A stretch of DNA of 64,000 bases from assembly GCF_020297365.1 (NCBI RefSeq), contig NZ_JAIXIG010000009.1, positions 1 through 64,000 on the forward strand, given 5' to 3'. Below the pieces are notes generated by a model that was given only the letters and a program-made list of their open reading frames with translations, was not told the origin of the DNA and made no database searches. Position numbers and translations under genes: made by a program. Below, in pieces: positions 17,189 through 25,875 of the stretch; within the stretch, counting starts at the first letter, position 1; each line of letters begins with the position of its first letter. Source of the DNA: Curtobacterium oceanosedimentum (GTDB lineage Bacteria > Actinomycetota > Actinomycetes > Actinomycetales > Microbacteriaceae).

Positions 17189-17809
17189 ATGACCGACGAC
17201 CACCAGCCGCGCGGGTACCGCAGCCGACAGGACCGGCGTGCGGAGCTGCTCGACGCCGCCGCGCTCGTCGTGCGCGACGACGGCCTCCGCAGTCTCACCA
17301 CCCGCGCGGTCGCCGCCCGCGCGGGTGTCGCCCACGGCGTCGTGCACTACGTCTTCGGCGCACGGCACAACCTGGTGGTCGCACTGCTCGAGCGGCAGGC
17401 ACGCGCGGTCCTGCCGCCGGTGCTCGCCGCCGCCGACGAGCACGACGACCTCGCCGCCGCACTCGAGGCGGGGATCTCGACGTACCTCGGCCTGGTGCGG
17501 CGTGAGCCCGAGCGGTTCCGGTTGCTCGAAGCGCTCAGTGCGACGGGCCTCGCCGCCGACGGCGACGGCGACCTGCTCGACGCCGAGCGACAGCTCTGGC
17601 GCGACGGCGTGGTGGCCGGGATCGAGCGGTGGACCGCACGGCACGGGACAGCACCGGCCGAACCCGTCCCCGTCGTCGCCGACGCCGTCATCGCGCTGGT
17701 CGACGGGTTGGCACGCGCCGCATCGAGGGCTCCGGACGACGCGACGACCGCCCGATCCCGGGAACTGCTCGTGCGGGGCCTGGCGCGAGCGGTGGCCACG
17801 GCGAACTGA
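17189..17809 (+). CDS. TetR/AcrR family transcriptional regulator
   Basis: 206-residue one-component regulator. The DNA-binding domain covers about residues 12-60 (RRAELLDAAALVVRDDGL, then TTRAVAARAGVAHGVVHYVFG). The remainder is an all-helical ligand and dimer domain. ATG at 17189 puts the helix-turn-helix at the usual place; a GTG seven codons upstream is the alternative. The downstream DUF4383 gene lies 79 bases away on the same strand, so co-transcription is possible; the GNAT gene is divergent. Target unknown. Confidence 0.85.
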   Translation: MTDDHQPRGYRSRQDRRAELLDAAALVVRDDGLRSLTTRAVAARAGVAHGVVHYVFGARHNLVVALLERQARAVLPPVLAAADEHDDLAAALEAGISTYLGLVRREPERFRLLEALSATGLAADGDGDLLDAERQLWRDGVVAGIERWTARHGTAPAEPVPVVADAVIALVDGLARAASRAPDDATTARSRELLVRGLARAVATAN

Positions 17810-17888
17810 TCTGCAAACCGACCGGGCATCGGCTCCGAATGTCATGAGCGCCGCACACTGCGACGTGTTGCGAGAGAGAGGTCTCACC

Positions 17889-18350
17889 ATGACCAGCAGT
17901 GCAGCAAGCCCCCGTACCGGCTCGACCACGACGTGGACCCAGCGGGGCGCGTTCGTCTTCGGAGTCGTCTTCCTGATCGTCGGCATCGCCGGCTTCATCC
18001 CCGGCCTGACCATGGACATGGGTTCCATGTCGATGGCGGGTCACGGTTCGATGGCCCTGCTCCTCGGGCTGTTCCAGGTGTCCGTCCTGCACAACATCGT
18101 GCACCTGCTGTTCGGCATCGTCGGGCTCGTCGCCGCACGCCGTGCAGCCTCGGCCCGGCTCTACCTGCTCGTCGGCGGCGTCATCTACCTCGTGCTGTTC
18201 ATCTACGGCCTGTTCACCGCGGGCATGGCCGACCCCGCGAACTTCGTGCCGCTGAACAGCGCCGACAACGTGCTGCACGCCTTCCTCGCCGTCGCGATGA
18301 TCGTGCTCGGCCTGGTGCTGCCGCGGATCGGTACGCGCACCGCGCGCTGA
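17889..18350 (+). CDS. DUF4383 membrane protein
   Basis: 153-residue protein with four predicted membrane segments, starting at FVFGVVFLIVGIAGFIPGL. It contains the DUF4383 hallmark SVLHNIVHLLFGIVGL with conserved His residues, and ends near NVLHAFLAVAMIVLGL. An odd Met-rich patch (MDMGSMSMAGHGSM) follows the first helix. The function of the family is unknown. AGAGAGGT precedes the ATG. Terminated by the hairpin at 18362. Confidence 0.85.
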   Translation: MTSSAASPRTGSTTTWTQRGAFVFGVVFLIVGIAGFIPGLTMDMGSMSMAGHGSMALLLGLFQVSVLHNIVHLLFGIVGLVAARRAASARLYLLVGGVIYLVLFIYGLFTAGMADPANFVPLNSADNVLHAFLAVAMIVLGLVLPRIGTRTAR

Positions 18351-18361
18351 CCCACCAGCGC

Positions 18362-18410
18362 GACCGAACGGGAAGCCCGTGGCGACACCGCCACGGGCCT
18401 CCCGTCCGTC
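18362..18410. terminator. Palindromic terminator (type A)
   Basis: Same right arm as the palindrome at 15969-16016, with the left arm carrying a few mismatches (ACGGGAAGCC instead of ACGGGAGGCC). It lies 12 bases after the DUF4383 stop. Confidence 0.75.
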
Positions 18411-18540
18411 TGCTGCCCGCGTTCGCGCCCCCTGGTGGGCATCGCGCCCCACTGAGTCGGGGCGCGACGCCCGTACCGGGGCGCGGTGCGCGGCGGCGGC
18501 GCTCGACGCCCGCTCGAACCGCCGGCGTAGCGTCGGCCGC

Positions 18541-19362
18541 ATGCCTGCACTCACCGACACGTTCACCCTGTCCAACGGTCTGCACATCCCGAAGATCGGT
18601 TTCGGCACCTGGCAGATCCCGTCCGGCTCCGAGGCGTACGACGCCACGAAGACCGCGCTCGAACTCGGCTACCGGCACATCGACACCGCCCTGGCGTACG
18701 GCAACGAGGCGAGCGTCGGCGAGGCCGTCCGTGACAGCGGCATCCCCCGCGACGAGCTCTTCATCACCACGAAGCTGCCGGCCGAGGTCAAGACCGCGTC
18801 CGGCGCCCGCGACGCCTTCGAGGAGTCGAGCCGCAACCTCGACCTCGGGCACGTCGACCTGTACCTGATCCACGCGCCGTGGCCCTGGAGCGACATGGGC
18901 TCCGACCACCGCGACGGCAACGTCGAGGTCTGGAAGGTCTTCGAGGAGCTCCACGACGCCGGCCGCACCAAGAGCATCGGCGTCTCGAACTTCGCCGTCG
19001 CCGACCTCGAGGACCTGCTCGGCCGCACCGACGTCGTCCCGCACGCCAACCAGATCCGCTGGTTCATCGGCAACACCCAGGACGAGACGAGCGCCTTCGA
19101 CCGCGAGCACGACATCCTGACCGAGGGCTACTCCCCGCTGGCCACCGGCGGACTGCTCGAGAACGAGCAGATCGCCGAGATCGCAGCGAAGTACGACAAG
19201 TCCGTCGCGCAGGTCGCGATCCGTTACCTGCTCGAGAAGGACGTCCTGCCGCTGCCGAAGTCCACGACCCCGTCGCGCATCGCCGCGAACGCCGACGTCG
19301 ACTTCGTCCTGGCCGCCGAGGACGTCGCCGCGCTCGACGCGCTCGAGGACACCGCGAACTGA
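18541..19362 (+). CDS. Aldo/keto reductase
   Basis: 273-residue NADPH-dependent AKR of the 2,5-diketo-gluconate reductase type. Motifs in order: GFGTWQIP, GYRHIDTALAYGNE with catalytic Asp and Tyr, TKLP with Lys, LYLIHAPWPW with His, GVSNFAVADLEDLL, and LPLPKSTTPSRIAANADV near the C-terminus, binding NADPH. TM-barrel length is normal. Single gene between two palindromic terminators (18362 and 19378), so it is probably monocistronic. Substrate unknown. Confidence 0.92.
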   Translation: MPALTDTFTLSNGLHIPKIGFGTWQIPSGSEAYDATKTALELGYRHIDTALAYGNEASVGEAVRDSGIPRDELFITTKLPAEVKTASGARDAFEESSRNLDLGHVDLYLIHAPWPWSDMGSDHRDGNVEVWKVFEELHDAGRTKSIGVSNFAVADLEDLLGRTDVVPHANQIRWFIGNTQDETSAFDREHDILTEGYSPLATGGLLENEQIAEIAAKYDKSVAQVAIRYLLEKDVLPLPKSTTPSRIAANADVDFVLAAEDVAALDALEDTAN

Positions 19363-19377
19363 CGCGACCCCAGCCCA

Positions 19378-19417
19378 GACTGGAGGCGCGGTGCCAGCTG
19401 GCGCCGCGCCTCCGGTC
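19378..19417. terminator. Palindromic terminator (type B)
   Basis: Inverted repeat with the GGTGCCAGCTGGC core between convergent aldo/keto reductase and HEAT-repeat genes; one variant of the recurring intergenic palindrome family. Confidence 0.75.
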
Positions 19418-19433
19418 CGTCAGGTGGTTGGCT

Positions 19434-20021
19434 TCACTCGAGCTTCTTCAGTCCGAGCGCCGCCTTCTTCCGCACCCACGGGCGGTCGTCGGTCAGCTTC
19501 TCCTCGAAGGCCGCCCGCGCCCGCGGGTTCGGCCGCTTGCTCAGCGCCGACACCGCGTGACCGCTGATGTCGTGGTCGTCCATGAGCTGCAGGAGGACGT
19601 CGACCGCTGCGGGCCGCTTCGACTTGCCGAGCGCGAGGGCCACCATCTGGCGGGCGTCACCGTACTGGCGGTCCAGTGCGAGCGCTGCCACGTCGTCGAA
19701 GTACGTGTCCACGTACGCGGTCTCGATGGAGTTCCCCACCGCCCAGCGCGTGTCCGCCTCATCGGGGAAGTTCCGGAACGCATCGATCAGCGCGGGCATC
19801 GCGGTTCCCTTCGCGGATGGGTTCGTGAGTGTTCGCACGACTGCCCGCTGCATCGCCGGCGTCCGGACCTTCCGTAACCACTCGATCAGCAGCGGCACCG
19901 CGTCCTTGTACCGGATGGGGGCCTGAGCGAACGCGGACAGGCTCGGGAAGTCATAGCCGAGCTCCCGCAGGTCGGCGAGGATCGCCGAGAGCTCGGCGGT
20001 TTCTTCTGGTGAAAGTGGCAT
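19434..20021 (-). CDS. HEAT-repeat protein
   Basis: 195-residue protein made of tandem alpha-helical HEAT-type repeats (AVPLLIEWLRKVRTPAMQRAVVRTL; DARQMVALALGKSKRPAAVDVLLQLM; PRARAAFEEKLTDDRPWVRKKAALGLKKL). Such proteins are usually interaction scaffolds; no catalytic motif is visible. The ATG at 20019-20021 was chosen because AGAGGGG lies five bases upstream; a GTG two codons earlier is possible. No operon partner. Confidence 0.75.
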   Translation of the reverse strand: MPLSPEETAELSAILADLRELGYDFPSLSAFAQAPIRYKDAVPLLIEWLRKVRTPAMQRAVVRTLTNPSAKGTAMPALIDAFRNFPDEADTRWAVGNSIETAYVDTYFDDVAALALDRQYGDARQMVALALGKSKRPAAVDVLLQLMDDHDISGHAVSALSKRPNPRARAAFEEKLTDDRPWVRKKAALGLKKLE

Positions 20022-20187
20022 CAGCACCCCTCTTGCCGATCCGTCTGGCTTGCGTCTACGACGAGGACGACGACGGAATGGAATCCTCTCGAAGACAGAA
20101 GTTCACGGGCGGCCCCTGCGACGATCCCCCAACGCGACGAGGATCCAGATGCTGGACAGGTCGAGTCGAGACGCCAGCGCTCCGGTG

Positions 20188-20403
20188 TCATGCGTAAGCC
20201 TTCGTCACTGCGATGGAGAACGCCATGACGATGCAGGCGAACGCGAGGCAGATCAGCACGATCTCGGTCAGGGTGTTGCGATGCTTCTGCCCTCGCGGCT
20301 GACTCCGTGCACGCCGAGCGGAACTCAGGACTGCGATACCCGACGCAACAGCGCCCCCGAACACGAGCATGCTGAACAGGACCTGCCAGGCCTGCTGGCT
20401 CAT
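20188..20403 (-). CDS. Small two-helix membrane protein
   Basis: 71 residues with two predicted membrane helices (VLFSMLVFGGAVASGIAVL and EIVLICLAFACIVMAFSIAV) joined by a basic loop (SARRARSQPRGQKHRN), so the loop is probably cytoplasmic. No known family recognised. Isolated on the minus strand. Confidence 0.55.
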   Translation of the reverse strand: MSQQAWQVLFSMLVFGGAVASGIAVLSSARRARSQPRGQKHRNTLTEIVLICLAFACIVMAFSIAVTKAYA

Positions 20404-20722
20404 CGGGCGGATCGCAGACGTGTCGTGCAGTCACCGGCTGCGGTACCGGCGTTGCCGAGGAGTTCGGCGACGACGCCGCTACCGGCCGCGTTCGTCTCCC
20501 GTCGGGGCCGGACCTCGTCGCGCATGGATGACCGCCTCATGTGGCCTGACCGTACCGCAGGGGTGACACGGAGCACGTGCTCGTAGGGTACGAGTCGTAC
20601 CGACCGCACACCCGGGTGGGTCCGTGCCCCACAGCGGACCCGACGGCGGGAACAGAACGCACCTGTTGCCGGTTGCACCACACGGTGTCGCAGCCAGTGA
20701 CACGAGAGCCCAGGAGGCCACC
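20404..20722. other. Intergenic, no gene seen
   Basis: 319 bases between the small membrane protein and msrA; I see no convincing reading frame, RNA or hairpin. The msrA ribosome site GGAGG at 20713-20717 is at its right edge. Confidence 0.5.
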
Positions 20723-21244
20723 ATGAGCACCACCGAGACCGCCATCCTCGCCGGCGGCTGCTTCTGGGGAGCGCAGCAGCTCCTCCGTCGTCGTCCCGGC
20801 ATCGTCAGCACGCGCGTCGGCTACTCCGGCGGCGACGTGCCGAACGCGACGTACCGCAACCACGGCGACCACGCCGAGTCGGTCGAGATCGTCTTCGATC
20901 CGTCCCAGATCTCGTACCGGGACCTGCTGGAGTTCTTCTTCCAGATCCACGACCCGTCGACGAAGGACCGCCAGGGCAACGACGTCGGCCGCAGCTACCG
21001 CTCGGCCATCTTCTTCACATCGGACGAGCAGAAGCAGGTCGCGCTCGACACCATCGCGGACGTCGACGCGTCGGGCATCTGGCCCGGCAAGGTCGTCACC
21101 GAGGTCACCGAGGCCGGCCCGTTCTGGGAGGCCGAGGACGAGCACCAGGACTACCTCGAGAAGAACCCCCACGGCTACACCTGCCACTTCGTGCGCCCGG
21201 GCTGGAAGCTCCCGCACCGTGACGAGGCGACCGCGGCCGTCTGA
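20723..21244 (+). CDS. msrA: Peptide-methionine (S)-S-oxide reductase
   Basis: 173-residue MsrA, which reduces methionine-S-sulfoxide in proteins using thioredoxin. The catalytic motif GGCFWG is at residues 11-16. Also present are the conserved [27 protein letters not shown] and [12 protein letters not shown]. There is no clear C-terminal resolving Cys pair, so recycling may involve a different Cys (a lone Cys lies in GYTCHF). ATG preceded by AGGAGG. Ends before the perfect palindrome at 21257. Confidence 0.96.
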   Translation: MSTTETAILAGGCFWGAQQLLRRRPGIVSTRVGYSGGDVPNATYRNHGDHAESVEIVFDPSQISYRDLLEFFFQIHDPSTKDRQGNDVGRSYRSAIFFTSDEQKQVALDTIADVDASGIWPGKVVTEVTEAGPFWEAEDEHQDYLEKNPHGYTCHFVRPGWKLPHRDEATAAV

Positions 21245-21256
21245 TCGCGACGACCT

Positions 21257-21304
21257 GACGGACGGGAGGCACGGTGCCAGCTGGCACCGTGCCTCCCGTC
21301 CGTC
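21257..21304. terminator. Perfect 48-bp palindrome, terminator (type B)
   Basis: 24-bp arms meeting at CCAG|CTGG with no loop, 13 bases after msrA. It is the most regular member of the recurring palindrome family. Confidence 0.8.
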
Positions 21305-21379
21305 TTGGGGCGGCTCTGCGGGTGACCAGGCCAGGATGGGACCGGGCCGACGCTCGATCGGCAGGCACAGGAGGACACG

Positions 21380-22288
21380 GTGGACACAGCGCCCTACTCG
21401 CAACCGCTCCGGGAGTACATCGAGCAGCTCCGGACCGAGGGCTACAGCGTGGCGGACGGGCACACGGCCGACCCGGACCTGATCGACCCGTACGGCAACC
21501 CGGTGCTGACCTGGCGCGACGACTACCCCTACGCGGAACGGCTGCCGCGCGAAGAGTACGAGTTCGAGAAGTACCTGCTGCAGATCGAGCTGCTGAAGTG
21601 CCAGTACTGGCTCGAGGACACCGGGCAGAAGGCCGTCGTGCTGTTCGAGGGCCGCGACGCCGCGGGCAAGGGCGGCACCATCAAGCGGTTCACCGAGCAC
21701 CTGAACCCGCGGACCTCGCGTGTGGTCGCGCTGAGCAAGCCGAGCGAGCGGGAGCGCGGTGAGTGGTACTTCCAGCGGTACGTGCAGCACCTGCCGTCGG
21801 CCGGCGAGATCGTGCTGTTCGACCGCTCCTGGTACAACCGTGCGGGCGTGGAGCGCGTGATGGGCTTCTGCAGCGACGACGAGTACGAGTCGTTCATGAC
21901 CCAGGTGCCGCAGTTCGAACGGATGCTCGTCGACTCCGGCGTGCACCTGACGAAGTTCTGGTTCTCGGTGACCCGGCGTGAGCAGCGCACCCGGTTCGCG
22001 ATGCGGCAGCTCGACCCGGTGCGGCAGTGGAAGCTGTCCGACATCGACCTGCTGTCGCTCGACCGGTGGGACGACTACACGGCGGCGAAGACCGAGATGT
22101 TCGCACGGACGAGCAAGCGGTACGCGCCGTGGACGATCGTGCGGTCGAACGACAAGAAGCGCGCGCGACTCAACGCGATGCGGTACTTCCTGACGCAGTT
22201 CGACTACCCGGACAAGGCGGTCGACGTGATCGGCAAGCCCGACCCGCTGATCGTCCGGCGCGGCAAGCGGGACGTCGACGTCGAGTGA
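21380..22288 (+). CDS. ppk2: Polyphosphate kinase 2
   Basis: 302-residue PPK2, which transfers phosphate between polyphosphate and nucleotides. Walker A is FEGRDAAGKGGTIKRF (about residues 88-103), Walker B region VLFDRSWYNRAGVERVMGF, and the lid RREQRTRF. The single PPK2 domain and the short N-terminal extension match the class I NDP kinase type; exact nucleotide preference is not readable. GTG start with AGGAGG six bases upstream. Confidence 0.93.
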   Translation: MDTAPYSQPLREYIEQLRTEGYSVADGHTADPDLIDPYGNPVLTWRDDYPYAERLPREEYEFEKYLLQIELLKCQYWLEDTGQKAVVLFEGRDAAGKGGTIKRFTEHLNPRTSRVVALSKPSERERGEWYFQRYVQHLPSAGEIVLFDRSWYNRAGVERVMGFCSDDEYESFMTQVPQFERMLVDSGVHLTKFWFSVTRREQRTRFAMRQLDPVRQWKLSDIDLLSLDRWDDYTAAKTEMFARTSKRYAPWTIVRSNDKKRARLNAMRYFLTQFDYPDKAVDVIGKPDPLIVRRGKRDVDVE

Positions 22289-22405
22289 CCGCGGGGCACG
22301 CGGTGCCGGGGCCGGTGAGGACACCGTCAGGAGTCCGCTCCGCGCCGTAGGGGTTCCGTGAGCGCGGGTTTCCGGCCCGTGGCACCGCGCGCGAGTGTGG
22401 GGACC

Positions 22406-22987
22406 GTGACACTGACAGCGATCATGCCGACGCTCCGCGCGTCGCTCCCCGATCCGATGGACCCGCACCTCTGGCCCGCCCACACCGAGGCCACGACCGA
22501 CGACCTGCTCGTCGCCGCGATCTCGATGGTGCGGCTCGCCGACCTCACCGGCACGCCGACGGTCCACACCGCCGAGCAGTCCCCGCCGCGGTACCGCCCC
22601 CGCGGGTGGACGCCGCGCGACGTGAGCGTCGCGGTGGCCTCGGTCACCCGCGTTCGCCGTCCGCGGCCGGGTGTCGTGCTGCTGGAACTCGACGCCGTCC
22701 TGCCCACCTGCGCCGTGCTCGACCAGGTGCGCCTGATCGGACGCAGGAGCACCGCTCCCCTCGCCACGATGTACGTCGTCACCCGCTGTGACGGTCAGGC
22801 CGACGGTCCGTTCCACCGCCTCCCGGCCCCGCTGCCCGCCGACGTGCGCGACGGCGACCTCGTCTGCTTCCCGTGCCTGACGAACGTCCGGCACCGCGAC
22901 GTCGTCGAGCCGGTGCGCGCGGAGCTCGCACCGGTCCGTGCGGAGCTCGCGCCGGTGCGCGCGGAGCTCGCGCCGGCCGAGCGATGA
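22406..22987 (+). CDS. Hypothetical protein with C-terminal 7-residue tandem repeats
   Basis: About 193 residues if it starts at the GTG at 22406 (GGGGA just upstream); an ATG-like start at 22358 is also open. No family recognised. The central part has beta-rich patterns (PGVVLLELDAVLPTC) and two Cys near the end (LVCFPCLTNV). The C-terminus is three copies of PVRAELA encoded by 21-bp repeats at 22910-22972. Stop overlaps the next gene (ATGA), so the two are co-translated. Confidence 0.6.
   Translation: MTLTAIMPTLRASLPDPMDPHLWPAHTEATTDDLLVAAISMVRLADLTGTPTVHTAEQSPPRYRPRGWTPRDVSVAVASVTRVRRPRPGVVLLELDAVLPTCAVLDQVRLIGRRSTAPLATMYVVTRCDGQADGPFHRLPAPLPADVRDGDLVCFPCLTNVRHRDVVEPVRAELAPVRAELAPVRAELAPAER
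22910..22972 (+). repeat. Three 21-bp tandem repeats
   Basis: Three near-identical 21-bp units encode PVRAELA three times at the C-terminus of the hypothetical protein; copies differ at a few third positions. Confidence 0.8.
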
Positions 22988-23511
22988 CCACCGCGCTGTC
23001 CGTCCGCAGCCGCCTGCTCGACGGCGTGCACGTCTGGGGTCGGTACACGATCCGACCCGTCGGTCGGACGATGTGGAGCTCGCGCACCCTCGTCGTGTAC
23101 CCGCCAGGCACGAACACCCGCGAGCGCCTGCTCCTGCGCGCCTGGCACGTCTGGCCCGCCGTCGGTGCGCTCGTCGCACTCGCCGCCCTCGTGCTCGCCG
23201 CCGAGGTGCCGGCCGTCGGTGTTACCACCGCGCTCCTCGCCTACGGCGGCGGCTTCGCGGTCCTGGCCCGGTTCACGCGGTCAGTGCGCCCGCGGGTGCG
23301 TTCGGTCTCCGTGACGACGTTCCTCGGCGACGGTCGACGCGAGGTGCACGGCGACGAACGGCTGCTCGCCGGGTCCCTCGACGCCCTCTCGATCCTGGAG
23401 CGGGCGTTGCGGGCGCACCGCATCCGACCCGTCGACTTCGAGCTCGTCTGGGCCGACGTGTGGAACGACCTGCCCGCCGCGGTACCGGACCGCGTCCATC
23501 GGCCATCCTGA
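22984..23511 (+). CDS. DUF6611-like membrane protein
   Basis: 175 residues. The N-terminal domain (LLDGVHVWGRYTIRPVGR, then LVVYPPGTNTRERLLLRAWHVWP) precedes two closely spaced hydrophobic segments (VGALVALAALVLAAEVPAVGV and TALLAYGGGFAVLARF), and a soluble C-terminal part follows. The arrangement resembles proteins annotated DUF6611 in Microbacteriaceae; I recall this rather than can prove it. Coupled by ATGA to the preceding hypothetical gene. Function unknown. Confidence 0.65.
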   Translation: MTTALSVRSRLLDGVHVWGRYTIRPVGRTMWSSRTLVVYPPGTNTRERLLLRAWHVWPAVGALVALAALVLAAEVPAVGVTTALLAYGGGFAVLARFTRSVRPRVRSVSVTTFLGDGRREVHGDERLLAGSLDALSILERALRAHRIRPVDFELVWADVWNDLPAAVPDRVHRPS

Positions 23512-23560
23512 AGCGGGTCTCGCCGGGGCGGCGCTTCACTGAGGTGGGGAGGAGTACCTG

Positions 23561-23968
23561 ATGAAGCACATCCGCTACGACAGCACGACGATCCTGGTCG
23601 GTGACGACGTGGCCGACGCCGTGATCGAGTACGCCGCGGCACTCGCCGGCGGGGACCGGGCAGACACCGTCGAGGTGCCCGCGGTCGCCGAGGACGGCAC
23701 GATGACCACCACGAAGGTCCTCATCGGTCCGTCGAGCGAGATCGTCATCGAGGACGCCGACGAGGACGAGCTCGAGCTCGACGACGGCGACTTCGTCGCA
23801 CGACTGCGAGCGGCGGCGAAGACGTTCGGGCACAGCGAGCCGATCCACGCCAACTCGCGGGACGACCTGGCGGACGTCGCGGACTCGGCGGCGGACGCCG
23901 ACGGGGCGCACCCGGCGGCGGATGCCGACGGGGCGGACGCCGCAGACGAGGACGACGCCGAGCGCTGA
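23561..23968 (+). CDS. Small acidic protein with repetitive tail
   Basis: 135 residues. The first 80 (MKHIRYDSTTILVGDDVADAVIEYAAAL) look like a small alpha/beta domain binding no recognisable ligand. The C-terminal 40 residues are Ala/Asp-rich with an imperfect repeat of DADGA, encoded by repeated GGCGGA-type units at about 23890-23945. GGGGAGGAG precedes the ATG. It follows the DUF6611-like gene by 49 bases and may be in the same operon. Unknown function. Confidence 0.6.
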   Translation: MKHIRYDSTTILVGDDVADAVIEYAAALAGGDRADTVEVPAVAEDGTMTTTKVLIGPSSEIVIEDADEDELELDDGDFVARLRAAAKTFGHSEPIHANSRDDLADVADSAADADGAHPAADADGADAADEDDAER

Positions 23969-24062
23969 CGCCGGGGTGCCCGCCTCGCCGACCGGGCGGG
24001 CGGGCCGCGCCCTCGTCGGTACCCCGGTCAGCCCGCGGCCGGACCCCGTCCGGGCGCGGGCC

Positions 24063-24105
24063 AGCCCGCGGTCGGGCCCGGGCTAGTCCGCGGTCGGGCC
24101 CGGGC
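24063..24105. repeat. 22-bp direct repeat at the 3' end of the acyl-CoA synthetase gene
   Basis: AGCCCGCGGTCGGGCCCGGGC at 24063-24083 recurs with one change at 24085-24105, where it encodes the last residues and stop of the minus-strand gene. A third weaker copy lies at 24030-24045. Confidence 0.6.
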
Positions 24106-25819
24106 GGCGCGTGCGCAGCTCCGGGAACTGGTCGTCACGCCACTCCCCCTCGGGCCGCGTGCCACCGGCGTGCGCCTGCTCCTCGCGCTCGCGCAGCTCG
24201 ACCCGGCGGATCTTGCCCGAGATGGTCTTCGGCAGCTCGGCGAACTCGACCCGGCGGACCCGCGCGTACGCCGGCAGGGCCGTCCGGGCGTGCTCGAGCA
24301 CGGCGCGCGCGGTCTCGGCGGTGGGCTCCCACCCGCCGGCGAGCGCCACGTAGGCCTTCACGACGTTGAGCCGGGCGTCGTCCGGCGCCGGCACCACGGC
24401 GCTCTCGGCGACGGCGGGGTGCTGCAGCAGGGCGCTCTCGACCTCGAACGGTGACACCTTGTAGTCCGACGACTTGAACACGTCGTCGGTCCGGCCGATG
24501 AACGTCAGCTGCCCGTCGGCGTCGCGCGCCGCGATGTCCCCGGTGTGGAAGAAGCCGTCGCGCATCGACGACTCGGTGCGCTCCGGGTCGCCGAGGTAGC
24601 CGGCCATCAGGTTCACCGGCCGCTCCGTCAGGTCGAGGCAGACCTCGCCCTCGTCGCTGGCTCGACCGGTCACCGGGTCGAGCAGCACCACGTCGACGCC
24701 GGGCAGGGGTGTGCCCATCGCACCGGGGGTCACCGGGTCGCCGGGCACGTTGCCGATGATCGCGGTGGTCTCGGTCTGCCCGTACCCGTCGCGGATCGTG
24801 AGGTCCCAGGCGGCGGCCACGCGGGCGATCACCTCGGGGTTCAGCGGCTCACCCGCGGACACCACCTCGCGCAGTGCACGGGGCCGGGCTCCGAGGTCGG
24901 CCTGCAGCATCATCCGCCACGCGGTCGGCGGCGCGCAGAACGTGGTGACCTCGGCCGCGTCGAGCTTCGCGAGCAGCCCGACCGGGTCGAACCGCGGGGT
25001 GTCGTGCACGAACACGGTCGCCTCGGCGATCCACGGGGCGAAGAAGCAGCTCCACGCGTGCTTGCCCCAGCCGGGCGAGCTGATCGCCAGGTGCACGTCG
25101 CCGGGACGCAGACCCAGCCAGTGCATCGTGCTGAGGTGCCCGACCGGGTACGAGGTCTGCGTGTGCACGACCATCTTCGGCTTCGACGTCGTACCGGACG
25201 TGAAGTACACCAGGCACGGGTCGGACGTGCGGGTCTCCACCACGGGACGGGTGGGTTCCCCCGAGGGCGCCGGCTCGCCCAGGTCCTCCGGGTACGCCGT
25301 CCAGCCGTCCGTCGGGCCGCCGATCACGATGCGCCCGAACGACCCGTGCACGCCCGCGTACTTCGCCGTCTCTCCGACGTTCGTGACGACGTGCGCCACC
25401 GACCCCCGGTCGACGCGGTCCTGCAGGTCGGCGGTGTCGAGCATCGTCGACGTCGGCAGGATCACCGCGCCGAGCTTGATGACGGCCAGCATGGTCTCCC
25501 ACAGCTCGAGCTGGTTGCCGAGCATGACGAGCACGTGGTCGCCCTTCGCGACGCCGTGCTCGTGCAGGAACACCGCCAGCCGGTCGGAGCGTGCGGCCAT
25601 CTCGGCGTAGCTGAACCGCTGCTCGTCGTCGGCACCCGCGATCCAGAGCGCGGTGCGGTCGTTGTCCTGCGCGATGACGTCGAACCAGTCGTTCGCCCAG
25701 TTGAACGTGTCGCCCAGGTCCGGCCAGGCGAAGCCGCTGCGGGCGGTCGCTGCGGAGTCGGCGGCGAGGAGCTGGTCGCGCGCAGCACGGTAGGCGGTGG
25801 TCACGGAGGATGAGGGCAC
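24083..25819 (-). CDS. AMP-binding acyl-CoA synthetase
   Basis: 578-residue adenylate-forming enzyme, probably a medium-chain or acetyl-type acyl-CoA ligase (ACSM-like). Motifs in order: P-loop YFTSGTTSKPKMV, the A4 region WGKHAWSCFFAPW, DGYGQTET, the hinge FIGRTDDVFKSSDYKVSPFEVE, and the catalytic Lys in LPKTISGKIRRVEL near the C-terminus. Length and order fit ACS family members of 550-600 residues. GTG start at 25817-25819; later starts are possible. Divergent from the mannosyltransferase gene with a 56-bp gap. Confidence 0.9.
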   Translation of the reverse strand: MPSSSVTTAYRAARDQLLAADSAATARSGFAWPDLGDTFNWANDWFDVIAQDNDRTALWIAGADDEQRFSYAEMAARSDRLAVFLHEHGVAKGDHVLVMLGNQLELWETMLAVIKLGAVILPTSTMLDTADLQDRVDRGSVAHVVTNVGETAKYAGVHGSFGRIVIGGPTDGWTAYPEDLGEPAPSGEPTRPVVETRTSDPCLVYFTSGTTSKPKMVVHTQTSYPVGHLSTMHWLGLRPGDVHLAISSPGWGKHAWSCFFAPWIAEATVFVHDTPRFDPVGLLAKLDAAEVTTFCAPPTAWRMMLQADLGARPRALREVVSAGEPLNPEVIARVAAAWDLTIRDGYGQTETTAIIGNVPGDPVTPGAMGTPLPGVDVVLLDPVTGRASDEGEVCLDLTERPVNLMAGYLGDPERTESSMRDGFFHTGDIAARDADGQLTFIGRTDDVFKSSDYKVSPFEVESALLQHPAVAESAVVPAPDDARLNVVKAYVALAGGWEPTAETARAVLEHARTALPAYARVRRVEFAELPKTISGKIRRVELREREEQAHAGGTRPEGEWRDDQFPELRTRRPGPTAD

Positions 25820-25875
25820 ACGACGATCATGCCGGATGCGAGTGCGACCGGGTCCGGGTTGGCCGGTCGTGCAGA

